NCBI RefSeq assembly: GCF_024643285.1
Contig: NZ_JAMSLW010000003.1
Coordinates: forward strand, 248,001-312,000
Reading direction: 5' to 3'
DNA: 64,000 nt
From: Parapedobacter lycopersici
GTDB lineage: Bacteria > Bacteroidota > Bacteroidia > Sphingobacteriales > Sphingobacteriaceae
Shown here: positions 9,267 through 17,008 of the stretch, piece by piece
Layout: each line of letters starts with the position of its first letter
How positions within the stretch are numbered: the first letter of the stretch is position 1
The notes under the pieces: model-generated
What the model was told of the DNA's origin: nothing
Databases searched by the model: none
The model's input: the letters and a program-made list of their open reading frames with translations, nothing else
Position numbers and translations under genes: made by a program

Positions 9267-9302
9267 TGCCAGGGATCTGAAGCACTGCGCAGCTCCCTGG
9301 CA
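9267..9302 (+). promoter_or_regulatory. Hairpin between DGPF gene and ECF42 sigma gene
   Basis: TGCCAGGGA (9267-9275) pairs perfectly with TCCCTGGCA (9294-9302); the 18-nt loop contains a further CTGCGCAG palindrome. The structure ends 10 nt before the sigma start codon and is not followed by a T tract. It may modulate translation or stability of the sigma message rather than terminate transcription. Confidence 0.45.
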
Positions 9303-9312
9303 TGATTAAGGG

Positions 9313-10563
9313 ATGATGGACAACCACGTATTGATACCCCACTTATTCCGTACGGAATACCGGAAGATGGTTTCCGTGCTGTGCCGTTTGTTCGGTATCT
9401 CCCACATTGAGGTGGCAGAAGATATTGTTTCGGATACGTTTTTGACGGCAACGGAAACGTGGAGCCTGGACGGTGTTCCGGCAAACCCCACGGCTTGGCT
9501 TTATACCGTGGCCAAAAATAAGACAAGGAACCAGCTGAAACGGCACCTGTTATTTGAGCAGAAACTGGCACCTGCCATCACCTATGAAACGGATGCCGCC
9601 GATACATTGGAAGTTGACTTTTCCGAAAAACACATCGCCGATAGCCAGCTGGCCATGCTGTTCACGGTCTGCGATCCCGCGGTTTCGACAGCATCGCAGA
9701 TTGCGCTGGCGCTGAATCTGCTGTGCGGCTTTGGGATCCAGGAAATTGCTGACGCATTCCTTACCAATAAGGAGGTGATCTATAAACGGATCAACCGGGC
9801 AAAGGATAAACTGAAAGCCGCGGCAATCAAAATTGAACAGCCTTCGCTGTCCGCAATTGATGCGCGGCTTGAAGTGGTACTCACCACCATCTACCTGCTG
9901 TTTTCCGAAGGGTATTATTCTACCTCGCACCATACCGTCCTGCGCCAGGAGTTCTGCGCCGAGGCTATGCGGTTGTGTGATCAGCTGATTGCTAACAGGC
10001 GTACCGCCACGCCGGCAGTCCATGCCCTTATGGCCCTTATGTGCTTCCATGCTTCCCGTTTTGACGCTCGGACAGGCGCCCACGGGGAGATTATCCTCTA
10101 TCGCGACCAAGATGACACGCGGTGGGACAAGGCATTGATCGAGCAGGGTCAACATTACCTGAACACGGCATCCACCGGCATCCAGGTTTCCAGGTACCAC
10201 CTGGAAGCGGGGATCGCCTATTGGCATACGCAGCGTGCCGATACCGAGGAAAAATGGGAAAATATACTGACGTTATATAACCACCTGCTTACCATTGCCT
10301 ATTCACCGATTGCTGCACTGAACCGTACGTTCGCGCTGGCGAAAGCCCGGGGGAAGGCCACGGCTATTGCCGAAGCCGAAAAGCTGCAGCTTACGGGCAA
10401 CCTATTCTACTACTCACTGCTGGGCAACCTCTACACCGGTATCGATAACCGGCAGGCGCTGGCCCATTACCGGGCGGCGTTGAAGACTGTCGGCACGGAC
10501 GCGGACCGCGAAATCATCCAGCGGCACATAACTGAGCTTTCTTCCGATATTCAGGATAGCTGA
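9313..10563 (+). CDS. ECF42-type sigma factor with C-terminal TPR/DUF6596 extension
   Basis: A 416-aa sigma factor, about twice the usual ECF length. Region 2 lies at about 10-75 (VAEDIVSDTFLTATETW, then NPTAWLYTVAKNKTRNQLKR), region 4 at about 105-175 (GFGIQEIADAFLTNKEVIYKRINRAKDKL). The remainder (about 185-416) is a helical repeat region with LLFSEGYY, RLCDQLI, LIEQGQHYL and YSPIAALNRTFALAKARG, the hallmark of the ECF42/DUF6596 group. That C-terminal domain replaces an anti-sigma factor as the regulatory element in characterised members. The upstream DGPF gene fits the known conserved context. Two ATGs (9313, 9316) are possible starts. Confidence 0.93.
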   Translation: MMDNHVLIPHLFRTEYRKMVSVLCRLFGISHIEVAEDIVSDTFLTATETWSLDGVPANPTAWLYTVAKNKTRNQLKRHLLFEQKLAPAITYETDAADTLEVDFSEKHIADSQLAMLFTVCDPAVSTASQIALALNLLCGFGIQEIADAFLTNKEVIYKRINRAKDKLKAAAIKIEQPSLSAIDARLEVVLTTIYLLFSEGYYSTSHHTVLRQEFCAEAMRLCDQLIANRRTATPAVHALMALMCFHASRFDARTGAHGEIILYRDQDDTRWDKALIEQGQHYLNTASTGIQVSRYHLEAGIAYWHTQRADTEEKWENILTLYNHLLTIAYSPIAALNRTFALAKARGKATAIAEAEKLQLTGNLFYYSLLGNLYTGIDNRQALAHYRAALKTVGTDADREIIQRHITELSSDIQDS

Positions 10564-10578
10564 GCGGGAAGCGATTGG

Positions 10579-10941
10579 CTACCGCAGCGCCAATTTTTCC
10601 AATGCCGCTTCGGTTGAGGCAACGAAATTAACGATCCGTCCCTTATTGCTTTCGTAAATAAAGTCGCGCAGGCTTTTGGATGGGAACCGGTCGAAATCAC
10701 CTACAATGGCCAGACGCACACGATAATTGGAAAACTTTTGCAGTAGTTCCCCCGCAATACCGTTTTGCAGATCGAAAAAGGCAGGTGTGATATTTTTTTG
10801 ATGGATAACAATGCTGTCGAATCCCTGATAATACAGGTTTCCCATTAGATCCAGGCCGTCAGCGGCATGGTGCAGCAGGATTTCGTCGGTGACAACCTCG
10901 GCGACTTTATTGTTACCCAGGAGATGTGTTACTATATTCAT
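10579..10941 (-). CDS. DUF4180 domain protein
   Basis: A 120-aa protein beginning MNIVTHLLGNNKVAEVV and ending in EKLAL-R, which matches the DUF4180 family in length and pattern (DGLDLMGNLYYQGFDSIVIH, RLAIVGDFDRFPSKSLRDFI). I place the start at 10941 rather than further upstream, because the upstream part of that open frame overlaps the real Ada-type gene in another frame. Its ATG overlaps the stop of that gene (ATGA), indicating translational coupling. DUF4180 proteins are often fused or adjacent to small regulators; the function is unknown. It converges on the ECF42 gene with a 15-bp gap. Confidence 0.85.
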   Translation of the reverse strand: MNIVTHLLGNNKVAEVVTDEILLHHAADGLDLMGNLYYQGFDSIVIHQKNITPAFFDLQNGIAGELLQKFSNYRVRLAIVGDFDRFPSKSLRDFIYESNKGRIVNFVASTEAALEKLALR

Positions 10942-11186
10942 ATCCGGTGATTCTTTTTCCAGTTGCGGTACGCCGTTTTCATGCAGTTCCCGCATGGCCG
11001 GTATCCCTGTTGCCGGGCTTCCTCCTCGGAACAAAAGAATACCCGGTTTTCCCTTTTCATATTTTTCCCTGATCCGCACCGCAGTGTACCATAAATCTTC
11101 AATGCACCATTACCGCCCCAGGAAATCTGTTTTTTCCGGATTAAACTTCGTAAGTTGCCCTCACTTATGTCGGTATGCCGTATCAT
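10938..11186 (-). CDS. Small Ada-type metal-binding domain protein
   Basis: An 82-aa protein resembling the N-terminal zinc domain of Ada: GALKIYGTLRCGSGK, then ENRVFFCSEEEARQQGYRPCGNCM. Cys residues at about 37, 54, 67 and 70 could bind zinc, but the first CxxxC pair of classical Ada is rearranged (C-G-S-G-K). The methyl-accepting role is therefore doubtful. Free-standing versions of this domain are common in Bacteroidota. It is coupled by a 4-bp overlap to the DUF4180 gene. Its upstream gap is shared with the divergent fecR at 11378. Confidence 0.82.
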   Translation of the reverse strand: MIRHTDISEGNLRSLIRKKQISWGGNGALKIYGTLRCGSGKNMKRENRVFFCSEEEARQQGYRPCGNCMKTAYRNWKKNHRI

Positions 11187-11327
11187 TGATTGCTGCCATT
11201 TACCACCTTTCCCTCGTACTGGCTGCGGTGGGATTTCGGTGGCTAAACAGCGAATGTATCAAAAATAATCGGGGATTATCGGTAAATGGGCGGGCATCGG
11301 AGCGAAAAAAAAAATGAAGATGCGACG

Positions 11328-11355
11328 TGTACCAATGGGCGGCTTTTGGTACTTA
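11328..11355 (+). promoter_or_regulatory. ECF-type promoter or operator dyad upstream of fecR
   Basis: GTACC (11329-11333) and GGTAC (11348-11352) form a dyad with a 14-nt spacer, inside TGTACC-N9-CTTTTGGTACTTA. The same elements with identical spacing recur before susC at 13423-13450. The fecR ATG lies 22 nt after this element. The spacing suits -35/-10 elements of an ECF sigma factor, probably the one at 12788. Confidence 0.55.
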
Positions 11356-11377
11356 TCTATATTAAGCGGAAGTACAC

Positions 11378-12502
11378 ATGGATGCGAAACGGGCAAAAGT
11401 GCTTTTTGATAAATATATTCGGGGAACCTGTTCTCCCCGGGAACGAGAGCTATTGGAGCGGTTTTTAGACTCGTTTCAGGAGCGCGACACGTGGCCGGAT
11501 GCTGAATTCGATGAGCCAACCCAGCGAAAGATCCTGGCAGGTATCCATGCCAAAATGGAAGACCGGCAACGGCGTAACAGGTCCCGTGGCATCTTTAGCC
11601 ATCGGTGGGCCGGTATATTGAAATATGCCGCGGTGTTAGCCGGCTTGGCAATCGGGCTTTGGTGGTGGAAAGGCGTAAACAGTCATCATAATCAGCCGGC
11701 CACCCAGCTGGATAAAATTGTGCTGAAAACGAGTGCGGATACCTATAACGAGCTCGATATGGGGGTGAATGGTGAAATCCGTAATGCGGCCGGTGAACCC
11801 ATCGCTTCCCAACAGGGCGATGTGGTAGTTTATCAATCGGGTAATACTACCGGTGAACCGGTGTATCACGAGCTGATTGTACCGATGGGCAAAACCTTTA
11901 AACTGATTCTTTCAGATGGAACTTCCGTCCACCTGAATTCAGGTACGGTTTTTCGGTTTCCGGTAAATTTTATTGCGGATTCCGACCGGCAGGTCTTTTT
12001 AAAGGGAGAGGCCTATTTTGAAGTTGCCAAGGATAAAAACCGCCCGTTTATCGTCAATGCCAATGACTTGGATATCCGGGTGCTGGGTACTCATTTTGTG
12101 GTGAGTTCGTATACCGGTTCGGTAAGCCACACCGTATTATTGGAAGGCAGTGTATCAGTAACTGAACATGGTAACGAGGATCAGCAGAATTCCAGGGTAC
12201 TTGTCCCGGGGCAGAAGGCGACGCTGGTTTCGGGAAATATCGCGGTGGAGGAAGTTGATGTGACAGACTATACGGGCTGGCGGCAGGGCCTGTTAATATT
12301 CAATAATGAGGCCTTCGCTGAAATTATAAAGAAGATTGAGCGGAAATATAATGTGGTTATTCAGAATAACGATCCGGCACTGGGCGCAACCCGGTTTAAT
12401 GGGAAGTTTAAGGATGAAACGCTGGCTGACTTATTGGAAACATTCAGGGCTAGTGCGGGATTTGATTTCCGTATCGCGGAAGATCGGGTAATTATAAATT
12501 AA
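11378..12502 (+). CDS. FecR-family anti-sigma factor of the PQQ/SusCD locus
   Basis: A 374-aa transmembrane anti-sigma factor. It has a cytoplasmic domain (1-78), a membrane segment at about 80-98 (ILKYAAVLAGLAIGLWWW), a periplasmic FecR domain (IVPMGKTFKLILSDGTSVHLNSG; GEAYFEVAKD) and a C-terminal DUF4974 region (FNNEAFAEIIKKIERKYNV). Unusually it precedes its presumed sigma gene (12788-13360) instead of following it. It carries its own promoter-like dyad at 11328-11355, shared with susC. Its expected partners are the STN domain of the SusC at 13591 and the sigma factor encoded between them. Confidence 0.92.
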   Translation: MDAKRAKVLFDKYIRGTCSPRERELLERFLDSFQERDTWPDAEFDEPTQRKILAGIHAKMEDRQRRNRSRGIFSHRWAGILKYAAVLAGLAIGLWWWKGVNSHHNQPATQLDKIVLKTSADTYNELDMGVNGEIRNAAGEPIASQQGDVVVYQSGNTTGEPVYHELIVPMGKTFKLILSDGTSVHLNSGTVFRFPVNFIADSDRQVFLKGEAYFEVAKDKNRPFIVNANDLDIRVLGTHFVVSSYTGSVSHTVLLEGSVSVTEHGNEDQQNSRVLVPGQKATLVSGNIAVEEVDVTDYTGWRQGLLIFNNEAFAEIIKKIERKYNVVIQNNDPALGATRFNGKFKDETLADLLETFRASAGFDFRIAEDRVIIN

Positions 12503-12787
12503 GAACCAATATAACCTACACAAACAGGTATTGTGTATGGTCGTTTAGATTGAACGGCAATATTAATGGTGGACAAGTATCGTCTCGATGTACTGCACTG
12601 TGCATTGCGGGCGATATAGGCTATTAGACCCACTTTAGTGGAAATTAGTAAATGGCATGCTGACCAGTTTTAAGCTATAATCCGGCGCTTGAAACAGCGG
12701 AAGTAATCCGTCTGGACCCTTCATGCTTGGAGTAATAGGTAAGGAACATGACAGAATTGATTCTGAAAGATCAAATTTTGAGCGAAA

Positions 12788-13360
12788 ATGGATGATAGGT
12801 ATACCGATCAGGCGTTGTGGGAGTTGATGCGCAACGACGAAACCGCCGCGTTTGAAGAAATTTATAATCGTTATTCCAAGCGTATGTTTACGTATGCTGC
12901 CAATGTACTCCATAAACAGGACGTATGTGAAGATATTATTCAGGATGTTTTCGTTGATTTTTGGTCTAAGCGGAAAACAGCGCAGATTACCAATATTAAA
13001 CCCTACCTTTTTCAGTCGGTCAAGTTTCAACTGCTTAAACATATGCGCAGCCAGCGGATTTCCGACGAGGACCTGACGCGACTGAATATCATTGATGTTT
13101 CCCTTGATGTTTCCCAACACCTTGAATTAGCCGAGCTGGAAGCGCTCATCCGTGACCGGGTTAATAAGCTTTCCCCGAAATGCCAACAAGTATTTGTAAT
13201 GAGCCGCTACGATTTTAAATCGAATAAAGAAATTGCACTGGAACTGGGCGTTACGGAGCAAGCGGTAAAAAACCAAATCAGTAAAGCGCTTAAGTTCATC
13301 AGGCAGGAGCTTTATCCCCAGGAGATTATATTGCTTCTCTTTTTCCTGCTGATTTTCTGA
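12788..13360 (+). CDS. RNA polymerase ECF sigma-70 factor
   Basis: A 190-aa ECF sigma factor. Region 2 is at about 15-95 (AAFEEIYNRYSKRMFTYA; EDIIQDVFVDFWSKR) and region 4 at about 120-180 (LSPKCQQVFVMSRYDF; KEIALELGVTEQAVKNQISKAL). The C-terminus ends in a hydrophobic tail (EIILLLFFLLIF) that could associate with the membrane. It lies between fecR (285 bp upstream) and susC (230 bp downstream) on the same strand. It is the likely reader of the dyad promoters preceding both of those genes. No such dyad precedes the sigma gene itself. Confidence 0.93.
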   Translation: MDDRYTDQALWELMRNDETAAFEEIYNRYSKRMFTYAANVLHKQDVCEDIIQDVFVDFWSKRKTAQITNIKPYLFQSVKFQLLKHMRSQRISDEDLTRLNIIDVSLDVSQHLELAELEALIRDRVNKLSPKCQQVFVMSRYDFKSNKEIALELGVTEQAVKNQISKALKFIRQELYPQEIILLLFFLLIF

Positions 13361-13422
13361 CCCCTGTATTTCACGTCTGACAAGCCTTATCTTTTAATTA
13401 ATAAAAAAAATGCGGAATGACA

Positions 13423-13450
13423 TGTACCGGTGCTTGTCTTTTGGTACTTA
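13423..13450 (+). promoter_or_regulatory. ECF-type promoter or operator dyad upstream of susC
   Basis: GTACC (13424-13428) and GGTAC (13443-13447), 14 nt apart, inside TGTACC-N9-CTTTTGGTACTTA. It matches the element at 11328-11355 in sequence and spacing. It lies about 140 nt before the susC start, implying a long leader. Confidence 0.55.
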
Positions 13451-13590
13451 CTATTGACAGCGCGCCAATGCGCTGCTGAAGGAACCAATTTTTATCTATC
13501 AATAAATGCCATGGAAAATAAATGATACCCTAGCTATTACACCTCTGTACAAATGAAACCAATTTTTGACCCTTATTTAAATTGACCATT

Positions 13591-16500
13591 ATGCAAAAAA
13601 ACAAGTCGGCTTTCCGGCACAGCGGCGAGCGTCTTATTAAGCTGTTTATGAAAAGGAGGTACCTGGTGCTGCCAGTACTTTTGTTTATGGGATTTTACGC
13701 TGAATCACATCCGCAGGATGATAAGATTACATTAAATGTAAATAACGCAACCATGGCGTATGTGCTTAACCAGATTGAATCCCAGAGCGACTTCTCCTTT
13801 TTTTACAAAACGGAAGAAATTGACCTTAACCGAAAAGTATCATTACACGTGAATCAAATGCCCATTGAGAAAATTCTGAAAATGATTTTCAACGATGGTT
13901 CAGTGTCATTCACCACGGTAAAAAATCAGATTGTTTTAAAAAAGAATGTATCCAATGTTTCCCGGGGAAGTGCCCGAATTGAAGAGGCACCGAATCAGGC
14001 CGTCCAGGTCGCGGTAAGTGGTACCGTCAAGGACGAAGGTGGAAACCCCATACCGAACGTTTCAGTCATGGAAGCCGGTACGGGTAATGGTGTCGGTACC
14101 AATAACGAAGGCAGCTATACGATTACGGTTTCAGGGAATGAGGCGGTACTGGTGTTTACCTCCGTAGGTTATACCAAACAGGAAATTATAGTGGGAAACC
14201 AGCGGTCCCTCCATGTGACCCTGTTGGACGATGTCCAAGCATTAAGTGAGATTATTGTGTTAGGCTATGCCTCACAGCAGAAGTCTGATTTAACGGGCGC
14301 AGTATCCACAGTGAATGCGGAAGATATTAATAATCTTCCCGCTACCAGTGTGGCTGAAACACTCCAGGGGCGTGTATCCGGCGTGCAGGTCGTTACCGGG
14401 TCCGGTGAACCGGGCGCAACCTCCGATATTGTGATCCGCGGTGGAGGATCTGTGAACGGGATGCCGCCTTTATTTATCGTGGACGGTATTCGCATGGGTA
14501 CTAACTATAGTTTTAATAACCAGGATATTGAATCAATCGAAATCCTGAAGGATGCCAGCGCGGCAGCTATTTACGGTGCCCAGGCTGCGGGCGGCGTGGT
14601 ATTGATACAGACCAAGCGCGGCGCGCGGGCCCAGGAAAAGATTAATGTGAATTTCGACGGTTATTACGGCATACGGAATGCCATTAATGTGATCCCGTTG
14701 TTGAATACCGAGCAGTATTTCAGGGCCCGCCGGGCTTTTGGTGCGGACGTATCGGCCTGGGGTAACCCGGCGGAATTACCCGATGTAAACTGGACAGATG
14801 TGCTGTTTAATCCGGGCGCTGACCAGAATTATTCCCTGTCACTTAATGGGGCCTCGGATAAGGCGAACTATTATGTGTCCGGTAATTATTTCCGGCAAAA
14901 AGGAGTCCGACTGGACAATTCCTTCGAACGTTATACGCTGCGGTTGAATTCGGACTACATCCTCGGTCCGAAATTAAGGGTAGGGGAGACCGTGTATCTT
15001 TACCGGAGTTATTCCAATCCGCCCGAGGCGGGCGGCACTTATTTCCGGTCGGTCCCGTCCATGGCTGTCCGGGATGCGGATGGCGCGTGGGGTGATTCCC
15101 CTGCAGGTGGTTATTTTAACGGCAGGAACCCTGCACAGCGCACATTGGGCGCACACGGAGGCACCGGTGAGCATGCTATAGAAGGCAACGTTTACCTTGA
15201 TTATAAAATACTGGACGGGCTCAGTTTCCGTGCAACACTCGGTGCGTCCATTGGCAGCAGCCAGTATTCCCTCTTCAATGAGGCTTACAATACAGGTGCC
15301 CAAACCGGTCCGGCAAACCTAACTAAAACCTTCACTGCATGGGAAAATTATACGGCAAACTTTGTATTAAACTATACTAAAACCTTCGGCCTGCACGATA
15401 TTAAGGCATTGGCGGGCTACGAGGTTTACCGTGAAGACCGTCATTATATGGAAGGTTATGCGGTTGATTTCGCAGTAAATGAGACACAATCGTTCTTTTT
15501 GAATACTGCGCTTGAGACACAGCGTGTTACCGGTGGTTTGTTTCCGGACTCACGGTTGCTTTCGCAATTTGGCCGGGTTAATTATTCCTTTAACAATAAA
15601 TACCTCTTTTCTGCTACCATCCGCAGGGACGGTTCCGACCGGTTTGGCGCAGAAAATAAATGGGGGATATTTCCCGCATTTTCTGCCGGGTGGCGGATCA
15701 GCGAGGAACCATTTTTTAACGTGGATGCCATTTCTTCCCTGCAGCTCCGTGCCAGTTATGGATTGTTGGGGAATATCGGCGCAATTCCGCAATATTTATA
15801 TCAGGGGTCATTCGGACCGCAGAACATTACCGGTTTAGCGGACGGATCCAAGGTCCAATCCTATGGCCGTAACCTGTCTATGCCCAATCCGCGGATCAAA
15901 TGGGAAGAAGTAAAGACCACCGATGTGGGCGTGGATATTTCCTTCCTGACTAATCGACTGACGGTGACGGCGGACTGGTATCGGCGTATTACCCAGGATA
16001 TGATCTATGCCGTTCCCGTGCCGCTATCAGCTGGATATGATGGAAATCCAGTGTTTACCAACATCGGCGAATTGAGTAACCAGGGTGTTGAGCTTGGTGT
16101 AAACTATCAGGCATCGATAGGTGATCTGACGATGAATTTAGGGGCTAACGGATCATATAATGAGAACAAGGTAATCAGTCTCGACGGTACGTCGAGCCAG
16201 GCGATCAATGCCGGCGAGGGAGGGCAATATTTGTCTAACCTGATTTCCCGGACTGTTCCCGGCCAACCACTTAGCCAATTTTATGGCTATGTTGTCGACG
16301 GTATTTTTGCGACGGATCAGGAAGTAGCTGACCGTGGCATCACGCAGACCGGTGCCGGAGCAGGTGACCTGATCTACCGTGATGTCAACGGTGACGGGAT
16401 TATCACCGAGGAAGACCGTGATTTTATCGGGAATCCATGGCCAAAATTCAATTATGGACTCAATTTCAGCTTTAACTATAAGCGGTTTGATCTTTCCATG

Positions 16501-16968
16501 GCCTTTCAGGGTGTATTTGATATGGATATCTATAATGCGAACCGACATTACTCTGATTTTCTGGCGGGCGACTACAATACTTCCCCAGCGGTATTTGATG
16601 CATCTTTCTTTGATGGCAATGGGTTGACAGACCGGCCAAGGCTTGGGTTTACCAATGGGGCAGGCGACTATGTTCGGGATCCCAATGCCAATTATACCAA
16701 GATATCCAGTTACTTCGTAGAGAATGCCTCTTACCTCAAACTCCGCAACATACAGCTTGGGTATAATTTTTCCGGGGATTTCCTGGAGAAGCTGAACATG
16801 ACGTCGGCAAGCATTTACGTTATGGCGCAGAATGTTTTCACCCTGACCAACTATACCGGAACTGATCCTGAAGTACTCGGAGAAGGGATTACGGCGAGGG
16901 GCATTGATAACAATAGCCGCTATCCTCAGACACGATTTGTCTCTTTGGGTGTCAAATTAGGCTTTTAG
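13591..16968 (+). CDS. SusC-type TonB receptor with STN signalling domain
   Basis: Outer-membrane importer of 1125 aa. Order: signal peptide (to about 40), STN domain (about 46-115; KITLNVNNATMAYVLNQIES, QMPIEKILKMIF), carboxypeptidase-regulatory-like domain (about 135-215), plug (about 220-345; IIVLGYASQQKSDLTGAVSTV, LFIVDGIRMG) and barrel ending in VSLGVKLGF. The STN domain is the part that contacts FecR, so this receptor should trigger the sigma/FecR pair upstream. I start at ATG 13591; a TTG three codons earlier is also open. It is followed 40 bp on by susD. The downstream enzymes suggest a sugar or sugar-acid substrate. Confidence 0.95.
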   Translation: MQKNKSAFRHSGERLIKLFMKRRYLVLPVLLFMGFYAESHPQDDKITLNVNNATMAYVLNQIESQSDFSFFYKTEEIDLNRKVSLHVNQMPIEKILKMIFNDGSVSFTTVKNQIVLKKNVSNVSRGSARIEEAPNQAVQVAVSGTVKDEGGNPIPNVSVMEAGTGNGVGTNNEGSYTITVSGNEAVLVFTSVGYTKQEIIVGNQRSLHVTLLDDVQALSEIIVLGYASQQKSDLTGAVSTVNAEDINNLPATSVAETLQGRVSGVQVVTGSGEPGATSDIVIRGGGSVNGMPPLFIVDGIRMGTNYSFNNQDIESIEILKDASAAAIYGAQAAGGVVLIQTKRGARAQEKINVNFDGYYGIRNAINVIPLLNTEQYFRARRAFGADVSAWGNPAELPDVNWTDVLFNPGADQNYSLSLNGASDKANYYVSGNYFRQKGVRLDNSFERYTLRLNSDYILGPKLRVGETVYLYRSYSNPPEAGGTYFRSVPSMAVRDADGAWGDSPAGGYFNGRNPAQRTLGAHGGTGEHAIEGNVYLDYKILDGLSFRATLGASIGSSQYSLFNEAYNTGAQTGPANLTKTFTAWENYTANFVLNYTKTFGLHDIKALAGYEVYREDRHYMEGYAVDFAVNETQSFFLNTALETQRVTGGLFPDSRLLSQFGRVNYSFNNKYLFSATIRRDGSDRFGAENKWGIFPAFSAGWRISEEPFFNVDAISSLQLRASYGLLGNIGAIPQYLYQGSFGPQNITGLADGSKVQSYGRNLSMPNPRIKWEEVKTTDVGVDISFLTNRLTVTADWYRRITQDMIYAVPVPLSAGYDGNPVFTNIGELSNQGVELGVNYQASIGDLTMNLGANGSYNENKVISLDGTSSQAINAGEGGQYLSNLISRTVPGQPLSQFYGYVVDGIFATDQEVADRGITQTGAGAGDLIYRDVNGDGIITEEDRDFIGNPWPKFNYGLNFSFNYKRFDLSMAFQGVFDMDIYNANRHYSDFLAGDYNTSPAVFDASFFDGNGLTDRPRLGFTNGAGDYVRDPNANYTKISSYFVENASYLKLRNIQLGYNFSGDFLEKLNMTSASIYVMAQNVFTLTNYTGTDPEVLGEGITARGIDNNSRYPQTRFVSLGVKLGF

Positions 16969-17008
16969 GCGCAACAGGTAAATCATCGTAACAACTTAAA
17001 GAAACACC

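Noticed and set aside
9550-10227. Minus-strand 225-codon open frame inside the ECF42 gene
   Set aside because: Shadow frame of a clearly recognised sigma factor with no domain signature.
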